Of a DNA stretch of 64,000 nucleotides, positions 1 to 8,309 are shown piece after piece. The first letter of the stretch is position 1. The number at the start of each line of letters is the position of its first letter. The stretch spans positions 2,436,469 through 2,500,468 of the forward strand of contig NZ_KE650771.1 of assembly GCF_000447295.1 (NCBI RefSeq), given 5' to 3'. Under the pieces are notes generated by a model. The model made no database searches. It was not told the origin of the DNA and was given only the letters and a program-made list of their open reading frames with translations. Position numbers and translations under genes: made by a program. Origin of the DNA: Fischerella sp. PCC 9431. GTDB taxonomy: Bacteria > Cyanobacteriota > Cyanobacteriia > Cyanobacteriales > Nostocaceae.

Positions 1-1
1 T

Positions 2-391
2 AGCAAATATTTCACAATAAGCGAACTCTTAGATTTTCCTTACTCTGATTTATGCACAATTGACCGCTTGTGGCTAAAATACAGCAGTGGACACTTTGGC
101 TTCAGTGTCCAGAAGGAAATTTACTTGAGCGTTGGTGCTAAAGCTGATGGCAACTATTACAAAGAAGCCTGGAAAAAGTTTGGCGATCGCGTAGGATGGA
201 GAGTGAATAGTTGTTGGATAGATTATAGTGACGTAACTTTTGATGCCTCATCCTCTAAAGGACACATCCCTCGTTATTATTCATTATTTGTGCGGCGCTT
301 CGTCCGGCGGACTAGGGGGGTTGGGGCGTGGGAGGAGGTAGATTGGGGAGCAGTGTATCTCTTCTCTCGCATCGAGACTTGTAAACTGTAA
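2..391 (+). CDS. GUN4-domain protein, C-terminal part (5' end outside window)
   Basis: The frame is open from the first bases of the window, so the true start lies upstream. The visible residues (TIDRLWLKYSSGHFGFSVQ, then FGDRVGWR, then a W-x-D-Y-S-D motif) are the porphyrin-binding GUN4 fold. GUN4 proteins bind protoporphyrin IX and Mg-protoporphyrin and stimulate Mg-chelatase; in cyanobacteria the domain is also found at the end of kinases and other signalling proteins. The end (LFSRIETCKL) resembles such multi-domain GUN4 proteins, but that is from memory. A basic, repeat-like stretch (RRFVRRTRG) lies between the GUN4 core and the C-terminus. Which upstream domains are present cannot be seen. 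The partner subunit ChlH is encoded near the other end of this window. Confidence 0.85.
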   Translation, partial: SKYFTISELLDFPYSDLCTIDRLWLKYSSGHFGFSVQKEIYLSVGAKADGNYYKEAWKKFGDRVGWRVNSCWIDYSDVTFDASSSKGHIPRYYSLFVRRFVRRTRGVGAWEEVDWGAVYLFSRIETCKL

Positions 392-566
392 CACGCCCTG
401 ACGGGAAGTCAAAACATTTTGATTGATAAATCGAGGGTGCGATCGCTGAATATAATCAAGAATTTTATAGAACATCGGGGCTTTGATTTTGCTTGCGTTG
501 GGGGCTTTTACCAGAGTTCTATTAATCATTACAAAAAAATTAATTGAATTTGCTTAGTTATATATG

Positions 567-598
567 AAAAAGCTCCTGTTTTTACACAGGAGCCTTTT
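567..598 (-). terminator. Rho-independent terminator of psbD-psbC
   Basis: An inverted repeat (AGCTCCTGT / ACAGGAGCCT, six-base loop) lies about 35 bp beyond the psbC stop. On the minus strand it ends in a short T run, as expected for the end of the psbDC transcript. The stretch between the GUN4 gene and this hairpin holds no other gene that I can support. Confidence 0.8.
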
Positions 599-631
599 AA
601 TTATTGATTGTCAGTGATGAAACTTTAAAAC

Positions 632-2017
632 CTAGTCAAGGTCGTTCATGAACAATACTGGTTCAGTTTCACGGTCAATACCTTTCTCGAAACCACCAGC
701 AGCAGCACGGGCGCGACCAGCGTGCCATAAGTGACCGACTAAGAAGAAGAAAGCTAATACGAAGTGAGATGTTGCCAACCAAGCGCGGGGGTTGACGTAG
801 TTAAAGGAGTTAGGCTCGGTAATAACCCCACCCACGGAATTGATAGAACCGTTGGGAGCGTGGGTCATGTACTCAGATGCACGACGAATTTGCCAAGGTT
901 GTACGTCGTTTTTGATCTTGTCGAGATCCAAACCGTTAGGACCACGTAGAGGCTCTAACCAAGGACCACGGAAATCCCAGAAGCGCATGGTTTCACCACC
1001 GAAGATGATTTCACCAGAAGGAGAGCGCATCAGGTATTTACCTAGACCGGTAGGACCTTGAGCGGATGCAACGTTAGCACCGAGTTTTTGGTCACGAACC
1101 AAGAAGATGAAGGATTGAGCTTGAGATGCTTCAGCGTTGGTTGGGCCATAGAACTCGCTAGGATAAGCGGTGTTGTTGAACCAAACAAAGCAAGAAGCGA
1201 TGAAGCCCATGAGGGACAAAGCGCCCAAGCTGTAGGAAAGATAAGCCTCACCAGACCAGATGAAAGCGCGACGCGCCCAACCAAAAGGCTTGGTGAAAAT
1301 ATGCCAGATACCACCAGCAATACAAATCAAACCGATCCAGATGTGACCACCGATGATGTCTTCCATGTTGTCAACACCAACGATCCAGCCTTCGCCACCA
1401 AAGGGAGAGCTAGCCAGATAGCCGAAGATCACAGCTGGGTTCAATGTTGGGTTGGTAATCACACGAACATCACCACCACCGGGCGCCCAGGTATCATAGA
1501 CACCACCGAAGAACATTGCTTTCAGCACCAACAATAAAGCACCAACTCCTAAAAGAATTAGGTGGAAGCCGATGATGTTGGTCATCTTGTTCTTGTCTTT
1601 CCAGTCGTAACCAAAGAAAGAGGAGTACTCTTCTAATACTTCTGGACCACGGATTGCGTGATAGATTCCGCCAAAACCTAAAACGGCAGAGGAAATCAAG
1701 TGTAGTACACCGACTACAAAATAGGGATAGGTGTCTATAATTTCACCACCAGCGCCAACTCCCCATCCAAGAGTTGCCAAGTGAGGTAGTAGGATAAAAC
1801 CTTGTTCGTACAAAGGCTTTTCAGGGACAAAGTGAGCGACCTCGAATAAGGTCATTGCACCAGCCCAGAAGACGATCAAACCGGCGTGAGCAACGTGTGC
1901 GCCCAGTAATTTACCGGAGAGGTTAATGAGACGGGCGTTACCAGCCCACCAGGCAAATCCGGTGGTGTCTTGGTCACGTCCACCTCCCAAAACGCTAGGT
2001 CTAGAGAGCGTTACCAC
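632..2017 (-). CDS. psbC: Photosystem II CP43 chlorophyll-binding protein
   Basis: PsbC is the inner antenna of photosystem II, with six transmembrane helices in the thylakoid, and it supplies a ligand to the manganese cluster. The sequence is a full-length match to the family ([15 protein letters not shown] near the N-terminus, then [15 protein letters not shown]). The lumenal-loop motif GGETMRFWD contains the Glu and Arg that contact the Mn4CaO5 cluster. I chose the GTG at 2017 (product starts VTLSRPSV) because GAGGAGG lies nine bases upstream, giving 461 residues. A longer frame begins with an ATG at 2044, but it has no such site and lies deep in psbD. The gene overlaps the end of psbD by 17 bp, the arrangement known from chloroplasts and cyanobacteria. 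Confidence 0.97.
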   Translation of the reverse strand: MVTLSRPSVLGGGRDQDTTGFAWWAGNARLINLSGKLLGAHVAHAGLIVFWAGAMTLFEVAHFVPEKPLYEQGFILLPHLATLGWGVGAGGEIIDTYPYFVVGVLHLISSAVLGFGGIYHAIRGPEVLEEYSSFFGYDWKDKNKMTNIIGFHLILLGVGALLLVLKAMFFGGVYDTWAPGGGDVRVITNPTLNPAVIFGYLASSPFGGEGWIVGVDNMEDIIGGHIWIGLICIAGGIWHIFTKPFGWARRAFIWSGEAYLSYSLGALSLMGFIASCFVWFNNTAYPSEFYGPTNAEASQAQSFIFLVRDQKLGANVASAQGPTGLGKYLMRSPSGEIIFGGETMRFWDFRGPWLEPLRGPNGLDLDKIKNDVQPWQIRRASEYMTHAPNGSINSVGGVITEPNSFNYVNPRAWLATSHFVLAFFFLVGHLWHAGRARAAAGGFEKGIDRETEPVLFMNDLD

Positions 2018-3056
2018 GAGGTAATACCTCCTCAGGGAATACAAATTTCTCGTGTGGCTGATCTTGAGGAGCCATCCAAGCGCGGATACCCTCGTTCAGC
2101 AAAATGTTTTTGGTATAGAATGTTTCAAATTCGGGGTCTTCAGCAGCCCGCAATTCTTGAGATACGAAGTCGTAAGCCCGCAGGTTTAGTGCCAAGCCCA
2201 CAATTCCGATCGCACTCATCCACAAACCAGTAACTGGTACAAACAACATGAAGAAGTGCAACCAGCGTTTGTTGGAGAAAGCAATACCGAAAATCTGAGA
2301 CCAGAAACGGTTTGCTGTCACCATTGAGTAGGTTTCTTCTGCTTGGGTGGGGTTGAAAGCACGGAAGGTGTTTGCGCCTTCACCGTCTTCAAACAAGGTG
2401 TTTTCTACTGTTGCACCGTGAATCGCACACAACAGCGCCCCACCGAGTACACCCGCGACTCCCATCATGTGGAAGGGGTTGAGTGTCCAGTTGTGGAATC
2501 CTTGCAAGAACAACAAGAAACGGAAGATTGCTGCGACACCAAAGCTGGGTGCAAAGAACCACGAAGATTGTCCCAAGGGGTACATCAAGAACACGCTCAC
2601 GAATACCGCGATGGGAGCAGAAAAAGCGATCGCGTTGTAAGGACGAATCCCTACTAACCGAGCGATTTCAAATTGACGCAGCATAAAGCCGATCAATCCA
2701 AAGGCTCCGTGCAGCGCTACGAATGGCCACAATCCACCCAATTGACACCAACGGGTGAAGTCGCCTTGGGCTTCTGGTCCCCACAACAGCAATAGCGAGT
2801 GTCCCATTGCGTCAGCAGGTGTTGATACTGCTACTGTTAGGAAGTTACAGCCTTCTAAGTAAGAAGATGCTAATCCGTGGGTGTACCAACTGGTGACGAA
2901 GGTTGTGCCGGTTAGCCATCCGCCTAGTGCTAAAAATGCACAGGGGAAAAGCAATAAACCAGACCATCCTACGAATACGAAGCGATCGCGCTTCAACCAG
3001 TCGTCGAGAACGTCAAACCACCCTCTGGTAGTACTACGTCCGATTGCGATGGTCAT
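2001..3056 (-). CDS. psbD: Photosystem II reaction-centre protein D2
   Basis: D2 forms the PSII reaction-centre heterodimer with D1, carrying QA and tyrosine D. The product begins [19 protein letters not shown] and has 351 residues, the usual length. The frame could extend 21 codons upstream, but that part is not conserved, and GAGGG lies ten bases before the chosen ATG. The family motifs [17 protein letters not shown] and [16 protein letters not shown] are present and I see no unusual substitutions. It is the promoter-proximal gene of a two-gene operon with psbC. Confidence 0.97.
   Translation of the reverse strand: MTIAIGRSTTRGWFDVLDDWLKRDRFVFVGWSGLLLFPCAFLALGGWLTGTTFVTSWYTHGLASSYLEGCNFLTVAVSTPADAMGHSLLLLWGPEAQGDFTRWCQLGGLWPFVALHGAFGLIGFMLRQFEIARLVGIRPYNAIAFSAPIAVFVSVFLMYPLGQSSWFFAPSFGVAAIFRFLLFLQGFHNWTLNPFHMMGVAGVLGGALLCAIHGATVENTLFEDGEGANTFRAFNPTQAEETYSMVTANRFWSQIFGIAFSNKRWLHFFMLFVPVTGLWMSAIGIVGLALNLRAYDFVSQELRAAEDPEFETFYTKNILLNEGIRAWMAPQDQPHEKFVFPEEVLPRGNAL
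2027..2033 (-). promoter_or_regulatory. Shine-Dalgarno site deciding the psbC GTG start
   Basis: GAGGAGG on the minus strand, inside the psbD coding region and nine bases before the GTG. It supports internal initiation of psbC on the psbD-psbC message instead of the upstream ATG. Confidence 0.8.
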
Positions 3057-3448
3057 CGAACTAAAACCCTCTTTTTTACTAAAATTGCACGTTATTGAGG
3101 AATTAACGTTTTTTGACACTACACAGATACTCTTGTGTACCTGATTTTATGAGAAACTACTGCTAGATTCAGTCAGCTTTTCTCAGGGTTGTGTCATTAC
3201 CCATAACACCAGCCATAAATTTAGCTAGTGATTCCTTAATGCTTCTTAACTTATCATAATTTGTCTTGTTTTGTGCCTCAAGCACCTGCGTAAATCAGGT
3301 ACTTTGCACAGACCTATTAAATATTATCAATATCAGAAATTTTACAATTTGACACAACTTTTCTCAGAAATCTTAAAAGAAACTTGCAATAAATCCATAG
3401 ACAGTGGCAGACTTTTAAAGGGAATTTATCAAATGCCAAGGTAGTTCC
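3057..3448. promoter_or_regulatory. Divergent intergenic region between psbD and ycf4
   Basis: This AT-rich stretch of about 390 bp has no plausible gene. It must carry the psbDC promoter and leader on the minus strand and the ycf4 promoter on the plus strand. I could not pick unambiguous -35/-10 boxes by eye. Confidence 0.5.
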
Positions 3449-4018
3449 ATGACGACATCAACAACCATTAACAAAGACGAACGCGTCTTGCATCAACAGG
3501 TTCTCGGTTCACGTCGGTTGAGTAACTACTGGTGGGCAAGTGTTGTAACTTTGGGTGCCACAGGCTTTTTTTTGGCTGCGCTATCCAGTTACCTACAAGT
3601 TAATTTACTCATAGTTACCGACCCAACTCAACTTATTTTTGTCCCACAAGGATTAGTGATGGGATTGTACGGTGTAGCGGGTTTGCTTCTAGCTTTATAC
3701 CTGTGGTCAGTAATTTTTTTGGATGTGGGCGGCGGATACAACGAGTTTAACCAGAATACTGGCAAAGTCAAAATCTTCCGTTGGGGTTTTCCTGGCAAGA
3801 ATCGTCGTATCGAGCTTAACTTTAACACCCAAGATGTACAATCCGTGCGAGTCCAGGTCAAAGAAGGTCTAAATCCTCGTCGCACCCTCTATTTGCGTGC
3901 CAAAGGTCGTCGAGATATTCCCCTAACAAGGGTAGGTCAACCGATGTCTTTAAAAGATTTGGAAATTCAGGGAGCAGAATTAGCTAGATTTCTAGGAGTA
4001 CCTTTGGAAGGATTGTAA
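3449..4018 (+). CDS. ycf4: Photosystem I assembly protein Ycf4
   Basis: Ycf4 is a thylakoid membrane protein that helps assemble the photosystem I complex. The 189-residue product has the usual length. There is a polar N-terminus (about 1-25), two transmembrane segments (about 28-48 and 65-90), then a soluble C-terminal half with GGGYNEFN and GFPGKNRR. It ends with the family-typical LARFLGVPLEGL. It is transcribed divergently from psbDC, so PSI assembly and PSII core genes share a promoter region here. Confidence 0.96.
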   Translation: MTTSTTINKDERVLHQQVLGSRRLSNYWWASVVTLGATGFFLAALSSYLQVNLLIVTDPTQLIFVPQGLVMGLYGVAGLLLALYLWSVIFLDVGGGYNEFNQNTGKVKIFRWGFPGKNRRIELNFNTQDVQSVRVQVKEGLNPRRTLYLRAKGRRDIPLTRVGQPMSLKDLEIQGAELARFLGVPLEGL

Positions 4019-4048
4019 TTTGGGCATTGGGCATTGGGCATTGGGGAG
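4019..4048. repeat. Short heptamer repeat (GGGCATT)
   Basis: Three to four tandem GGGCATT/GGGGA units directly follow the ycf4 stop. This is the STRR type of heptanucleotide repeat known from heterocystous cyanobacteria. The following 200 bp to the next gene contains AT-rich direct repeats (TAATTACCAAT-like) and no gene. Confidence 0.8.
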
Positions 4049-4257
4049 CCAGTGCGGTGGACGGGTTTCCCGGCATAAAGCACCTGGCGTCATTGGGCAT
4101 GTAAAATCATCAAACCATTACTGTCTTAATTACTAATTACCAATCACTAATTACCAATTATCAATTACCTACCTTAAACGTGTTCAAGGGGACATGATAT
4201 TACCCATACTCGCAATCAGAAGCTAAGATACACTGGTTGAGTCTATAGAACTAGCTA

Positions 4258-5076
4258 ATGCGGTTAAAATTTTCGGAGCTTTTGGTTGTATTTGTGATTG
4301 TCAGTGTCTTGATGGTGGGCGGGTGTTCGACACAAAAGGTATCTTCAGATACTTCATCTGCTACACCTACAGCCACCGAGGCAAGCACAAATACAACTAC
4401 ACAAGCGACAACAGAAACAACTACAGAGACAATATCTGTATCTGAAGCTACACAAGAGGCGATTCCTGGAATGAAAGATTTACCAAGACTTGAAGGCAAA
4501 GCTACCGTAGTCATGACCGTCAAAGGTTCTCCAGTTACTATTGAAGTAGACGGTACTAATGCCCCGATCACTGCTGGTAACTTTATAGACTTAGTACAAC
4601 GTGGCGTATATGACGGCTTAGTTTTCCACCGAGTTGTGCGTCAACCCCAACCTTTTGTTGTCCAAGGTGGCGACCCCCAAAGTAAAGATCCGAAAGTTCC
4701 AGAGAACAGGTTAGGAACTGGTGGTTTTATTGATCCTAAAACAGGTGGTGAACGCTATATTCCCCTGGAAATTAAGCCCAAAGGAGCAGAGGAACCCATT
4801 TACGGCAAAACATTTGAATCGGCTCGCATCAATCAACCACCCGTATTGACACATAAACTGGGTGCAGTCGCAATGGCGCGATCGCAAATGCCAGATTCTG
4901 CTTCTTCACAGTTTTACTTTGCTTTAGCTGACTTAGGTTTTCTTGATGGTAGCTACGCCGTATTCGGCTACGTCACACAAGGTATGGATGTAGTCAACAA
5001 AATTCAGCAAGGCGATCGCATCGATTCTGCCAAAGTTACTCAAGGTGCAGAAAATTTGAAAAATAGTGAAAAATAG
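4258..5076 (+). CDS. Cyclophilin-type peptidyl-prolyl isomerase, lipoprotein
   Basis: Predicted cis-trans prolyl isomerase on the outer face of the inner membrane or in the thylakoid lumen. The N-terminus is a lipoprotein signal (hydrophobic residues 8-20, lipobox VGGC with Cys23), followed by a Ser/Thr-rich linker to about residue 60. The cyclophilin domain spans about 75-265. It has the conserved [27 protein letters not shown] and [20 protein letters not shown] regions with the active-site Phe, Gln and Phe residues. A heptamer repeat tract begins right at its stop codon. Confidence 0.93.
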   Translation: MRLKFSELLVVFVIVSVLMVGGCSTQKVSSDTSSATPTATEASTNTTTQATTETTTETISVSEATQEAIPGMKDLPRLEGKATVVMTVKGSPVTIEVDGTNAPITAGNFIDLVQRGVYDGLVFHRVVRQPQPFVVQGGDPQSKDPKVPENRLGTGGFIDPKTGGERYIPLEIKPKGAEEPIYGKTFESARINQPPVLTHKLGAVAMARSQMPDSASSQFYFALADLGFLDGSYAVFGYVTQGMDVVNKIQQGDRIDSAKVTQGAENLKNSEK

Positions 5077-5250
5077 GGATCGGGGATCGGGGATCAGGGA
5101 TCGGGGATCAAGGACTAGGAATGGGTAGAAATTTCTTCCTTGTCCTCTTTGTCCTCCTTGTCCTCCTTGTCCTCCCCGTCTTCCTTGTCCTCCTTGTCCC
5201 TCTTCCCCGATCCCCAATCCCCAATCCCCAATCCCCGATCCCCGATCCTC
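5077..5250. repeat. Inverted pair of heptamer tracts (GGGGATC ... GATCCCC)
   Basis: A G-rich tract (GGGATCGGGGATC repeated) is followed by a CTTGTCCTC-type tract and then by the complementary C-rich tract (CCCCGATCCCCAAT repeated). The two ends can pair into a long hairpin. The tract is translated as an artificial hydrophobic/Pro-rich N-terminus if the next gene is extended upstream. Confidence 0.85.
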
Positions 5251-5255
5251 AAAAC

Positions 5256-6446
5256 TTGGTAGAAGTCGTTGTCACTGGTATTAGTTTAGTTTCTGCCTTG
5301 GGTCAAAACCTAGCAGATAGCTGGCAGCAATTGCTAGCAGGCAAATCTGGGATTAAAATTTGTCAACCATTTCCAGAATTAGAACCACGTCCTCTTGGGT
5401 TAATTAACAAGCAACCAGCACAGTTGAGATTACTGACTCAACAGCTGGTTGCTTCTGCTTTACAAGATGCAGGATTAGTTTATCCTCTGCCAAATTGTGG
5501 CGTTGTTATTGGTTCGAGTCGCAGTCATCAGGCAGCATGGGAAGAGATGATGAAAAATAGGTGGGAAAAGAGTAAAGCCCAAGAGGGAAAGGAAATATTA
5601 AATTCCTATCCCCTATCCCTTATCCCCTATCCCCTATCCCTAGATAATTGGCTAGACACCCTCCCACACATGAATGCGATCGCAGCTGCAAGACAAATTG
5701 GTGCGACTGGGATTGTTTTAGCACCGATGGCGGCCTGTGCAACTGGTATTTGGGCGATCGCTCAAGCTGCATATTTAATTAAATCTGGACAATGTCAGCA
5801 AGTCATGACAGGAGCGATAGAAGCAGCTATTACGCCTCTGACTTTGACTGGCTTTCACAAGATGGGCGCTTTGGCTAAAACTGGGGCATATCCCTTTGAT
5901 TTGCGTCGTGAAGGCTTAGTTTTAGGAGAAGGGGGGGCGATCTTGATTTTAGAATCAGCAGAATCGGCAAAGCAGCGCCAAGCCAAGGTGTATGGAAAGA
6001 TACTTGGTTTTGGCTTAACAACAGATGCATATCATGCCAATACTCCTGAACCAGAAAATCAGAGTGCGATCGCAGCAATCAAGCAATGTTTGCAACGCAG
6101 TCACTTAACACCAAAAGACATTGATTATATCCATGCTCATGGTACGGCTACGCAAATTAACGATCAAGTAGAAAGTCAATTAATACAAAACTTATTTTCT
6201 CAACAGGTGGCAGTTAGTTCTACTAAAGGAGCTACAGGACACACTCTTGGAGCATCAGGAGCTTTAGGCGTGGCTTTTTCTCTGATGGCGTTACGGCAAC
6301 AAATATTACTACCATGTGTAGGCTTACAGCAACCAGAATTTGATTTAAATTTGGTAAGAGAAGCACGTGAAAGTAAAGTTCAACGGGTATTGTGTTTTAG
6401 TTTTGGTTTTGGAGGGCAAAATGCTGTCCTAGCACTAGAAAAATAA
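5256..6446 (+). CDS. Beta-ketoacyl-ACP synthase (KAS II / FabF-like)
   Basis: Condensing enzyme of the thiolase fold that elongates acyl-ACP. The triad is visible: Cys161 in MAACATG, His295 in HAHGTAT and His329 in KGATGHTLGASG (numbered from the chosen start). The frame is open back to an ATG at 5121, but those 45 residues are translated repeat DNA, so I prefer the TTG at 5256, giving 396 residues and VEVVVTGISLVSALG as the N-terminus. Residues about 117-129 (YPLSLIPYPLSL) are encoded by an in-frame heptamer repeat insertion in a variable surface region. It is a stand-alone synthase with no ACP or reductase nearby, so it may belong to fatty-acid or to specialised lipid synthesis. Confidence 0.88.
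   Translation: MVEVVVTGISLVSALGQNLADSWQQLLAGKSGIKICQPFPELEPRPLGLINKQPAQLRLLTQQLVASALQDAGLVYPLPNCGVVIGSSRSHQAAWEEMMKNRWEKSKAQEGKEILNSYPLSLIPYPLSLDNWLDTLPHMNAIAAARQIGATGIVLAPMAACATGIWAIAQAAYLIKSGQCQQVMTGAIEAAITPLTLTGFHKMGALAKTGAYPFDLRREGLVLGEGGAILILESAESAKQRQAKVYGKILGFGLTTDAYHANTPEPENQSAIAAIKQCLQRSHLTPKDIDYIHAHGTATQINDQVESQLIQNLFSQQVAVSSTKGATGHTLGASGALGVAFSLMALRQQILLPCVGLQQPEFDLNLVREARESKVQRVLCFSFGFGGQNAVLALEK
5605..5642 (+). repeat. Heptamer repeat inside the ketoacyl-synthase gene
   Basis: Tandem CCCCTAT/CCCTTAT units lie within the coding sequence without breaking the frame. They add about a dozen residues (Tyr-Pro-Leu-Ser-Leu pattern) before the conserved DNWLDTLPHMNA segment. Confidence 0.8.
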
Positions 6447-6639
6447 AAATTCAAGATCTAAATTTGTCTGATTCAAAAAATAAATAGCGCGTAAATTTTA
6501 TTTACTAAATTTTACAAGTTTATCTGTAAATTCTCTGTGATATGAACAGAATTTGACCTATAAAGGCTTCTCTTAGACGTCATTTAGATAAAATAGATAT
6601 GATAATAAAAGTCGATAAAACTTAAAAATTATTTATCTA

Positions 6640-8082
6640 ATGCTGGTTTCCTCCTCTGGCTTGTCCAAGGTCAAAGAATCAATAAAAGAAAAAATTTTTT
6701 TTGGCAATGAACCAACAGCCGAATTAATTGCCATTCTGACCGTTTACTTTGTCCAAGGTATTTTGGGATTAGCGCGTTTAGCCGTTAGTTTTTTCCTCAA
6801 AGATGAACTAGGATTAACTCCAGCCCAAGTATCGGCCTTAATGGGTATAGTTGCTCTACCCTGGATTATCAAACCATTATTTGGTTTTATTTCTGATGGC
6901 TTCCCCATTTTTGGCTATCGACGACGACCTTATTTGGTGTTGTCGGGGATAATTGGAGCGGCTTCCTGGGTGAGCCTCGCCACAATTGTTCACACACCTA
7001 TAGCCGCAACAGCAGCGATCGCTCTTGGTTCTTTATCTGTTGCTGTTAGTGACGTCATTGTTGACTCATTAGTTGTAGAACGAGCTAGGGTAGAATCCCA
7101 AGCGGAAGCAGGTTCTCTACAATCTCTATGTTGGGGTGCTTCCGCTTTCGGTGGTTTGATTACTGCTTACTTTAGTGGTATTCTCTTAGAGCATTTCACT
7201 AATCGTACCGTATTCTCGATTACCGCTTCTTTTCCCCTCATAGTTTCAGCCGTAGCTTGGTTAATTGCTGAATCTCCAGTCAAGCAAGATGTCAACACCA
7301 CCAACAACTCTAGCTTCCAATCAATCAAGCATCAAATTGGACAACTACGCCAAGCCATTACTCAAAAAGCTATTTGGCTACCAACAGCATTTCTTTTTAT
7401 CTGGCAAGCAACGCCAACTGCTGAATCAGCCTTTTTCTTCTTTACTACAAACGAATTACATTTTCAACCAGAGTTTTTAGGACGAGTACGCTTAGTAACT
7501 AGTGTTGCTTCCTTAGTTGGTATCTGGATATTTCAACGTTTTCTTAAAACCGTCCCTTTTCGCGTCATTTTTGGCTGGAGTACTGTTCTTTCCGCCGCTT
7601 TAGGAATGACAATGCTGCTCCTGGTAACTCATACAAACCGAACTTTGGGCATTGATGATCATTGGTTTAGTTTGGGTGATAGCTTAATTCTCACTGTCAT
7701 GGGACAAATTGCCTATATGCCAGTGTTAGTGCTAGCAGCAAGGCTTTGTCCATCAGGAGTAGAAGCCACATTATTTGCCTTGTTAATGTCAGTGACCAAC
7801 TTAGCAGGATTAGTTTCCTACGAGTTCGGTGCAGTATTGATGCATTGGTTCGGAATTACAGAAACAAATTTTGAAAAACTCTGGATTTTGGTAATTTTGA
7901 CCAACGTCAGTACTTTGTTACCATTACCCTTTCTCAACTGGTTGCCTGCTGCTGAGTCGGAAACCCAAACATCTCAGAATTTACCACCAGCCTCAGTGCC
8001 GGATCATGAAGAATCTTTTGCACCCAATATGATACCAGAATTGATGCTGCGAGAACTAGAGTCAGAAGCAGTTAGGGATTAG
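6640..8082 (+). CDS. Folate/biopterin transporter (FBT/BT1) family membrane carrier
   Basis: A 480-residue integral membrane protein with about twelve hydrophobic segments. Family-typical motifs are YFVQGILGLARLAVSFFLKDELGLTPAQ near the N-terminus, PWIIKPLFGFISDGFPIFGYRRRPYL between helices 2 and 3, and SDVIVDSLVVERAR. The FBT family is part of the major facilitator superfamily, and its cyanobacterial and plant members transport folates. Substrate here is inferred from the family only. It stands alone, with 193 bp of AT-rich DNA before it and heptamer repeats after it. Confidence 0.88.
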   Translation: MLVSSSGLSKVKESIKEKIFFGNEPTAELIAILTVYFVQGILGLARLAVSFFLKDELGLTPAQVSALMGIVALPWIIKPLFGFISDGFPIFGYRRRPYLVLSGIIGAASWVSLATIVHTPIAATAAIALGSLSVAVSDVIVDSLVVERARVESQAEAGSLQSLCWGASAFGGLITAYFSGILLEHFTNRTVFSITASFPLIVSAVAWLIAESPVKQDVNTTNNSSFQSIKHQIGQLRQAITQKAIWLPTAFLFIWQATPTAESAFFFFTTNELHFQPEFLGRVRLVTSVASLVGIWIFQRFLKTVPFRVIFGWSTVLSAALGMTMLLLVTHTNRTLGIDDHWFSLGDSLILTVMGQIAYMPVLVLAARLCPSGVEATLFALLMSVTNLAGLVSYEFGAVLMHWFGITETNFEKLWILVILTNVSTLLPLPFLNWLPAAESETQTSQNLPPASVPDHEESFAPNMIPELMLRELESEAVRD

Positions 8083-8305
8083 GGGATAAGGGATCAGGAA
8101 TCGGGGATCGGGGATTCTCCAAAGGAGACGCTACGCGAACGGGAACTGGGTGTGAGGTAACAAGCTCAACAAGTTCTTAATTTTGTTCCCGAATTGTTCT
8201 CGAAGGGTATTTTGAATTGATGTGTCCCCCTTTCTTTATCCCTAATCCTCTATCCCCAATCCCCGATCCCCGATCCCCTTTCTCCAATCCCCAATTCCCA
8301 TTTCA
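8083..8305. repeat. Inverted pair of heptamer tracts upstream of the carotenoid oxygenase gene
   Basis: G-rich units (GGGGATAAGGGATC, ATCGGGGATCGGGG) at about 8085-8115 are matched by C-rich units (CCCCAATCCCCGATCCC) at about 8230-8300. Between them is a TCTCCAAAGGAGACGC hairpin of a widespread cyanobacterial repeat type. A reading frame through the C-rich part would add 31 artificial residues to the next protein. Confidence 0.8.
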
Positions 8306-8309
8306 ACCT

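Noticed and set aside
284-529. Minus-strand frame overlapping the GUN4 gene
   Set aside because: Antisense to a recognisable domain; Pro-rich composition from repeat DNA; no family.
1058-1537. Plus-strand 159-codon frame antisense to psbC
   Set aside because: A by-product of codon bias in psbC; no domain or start context.
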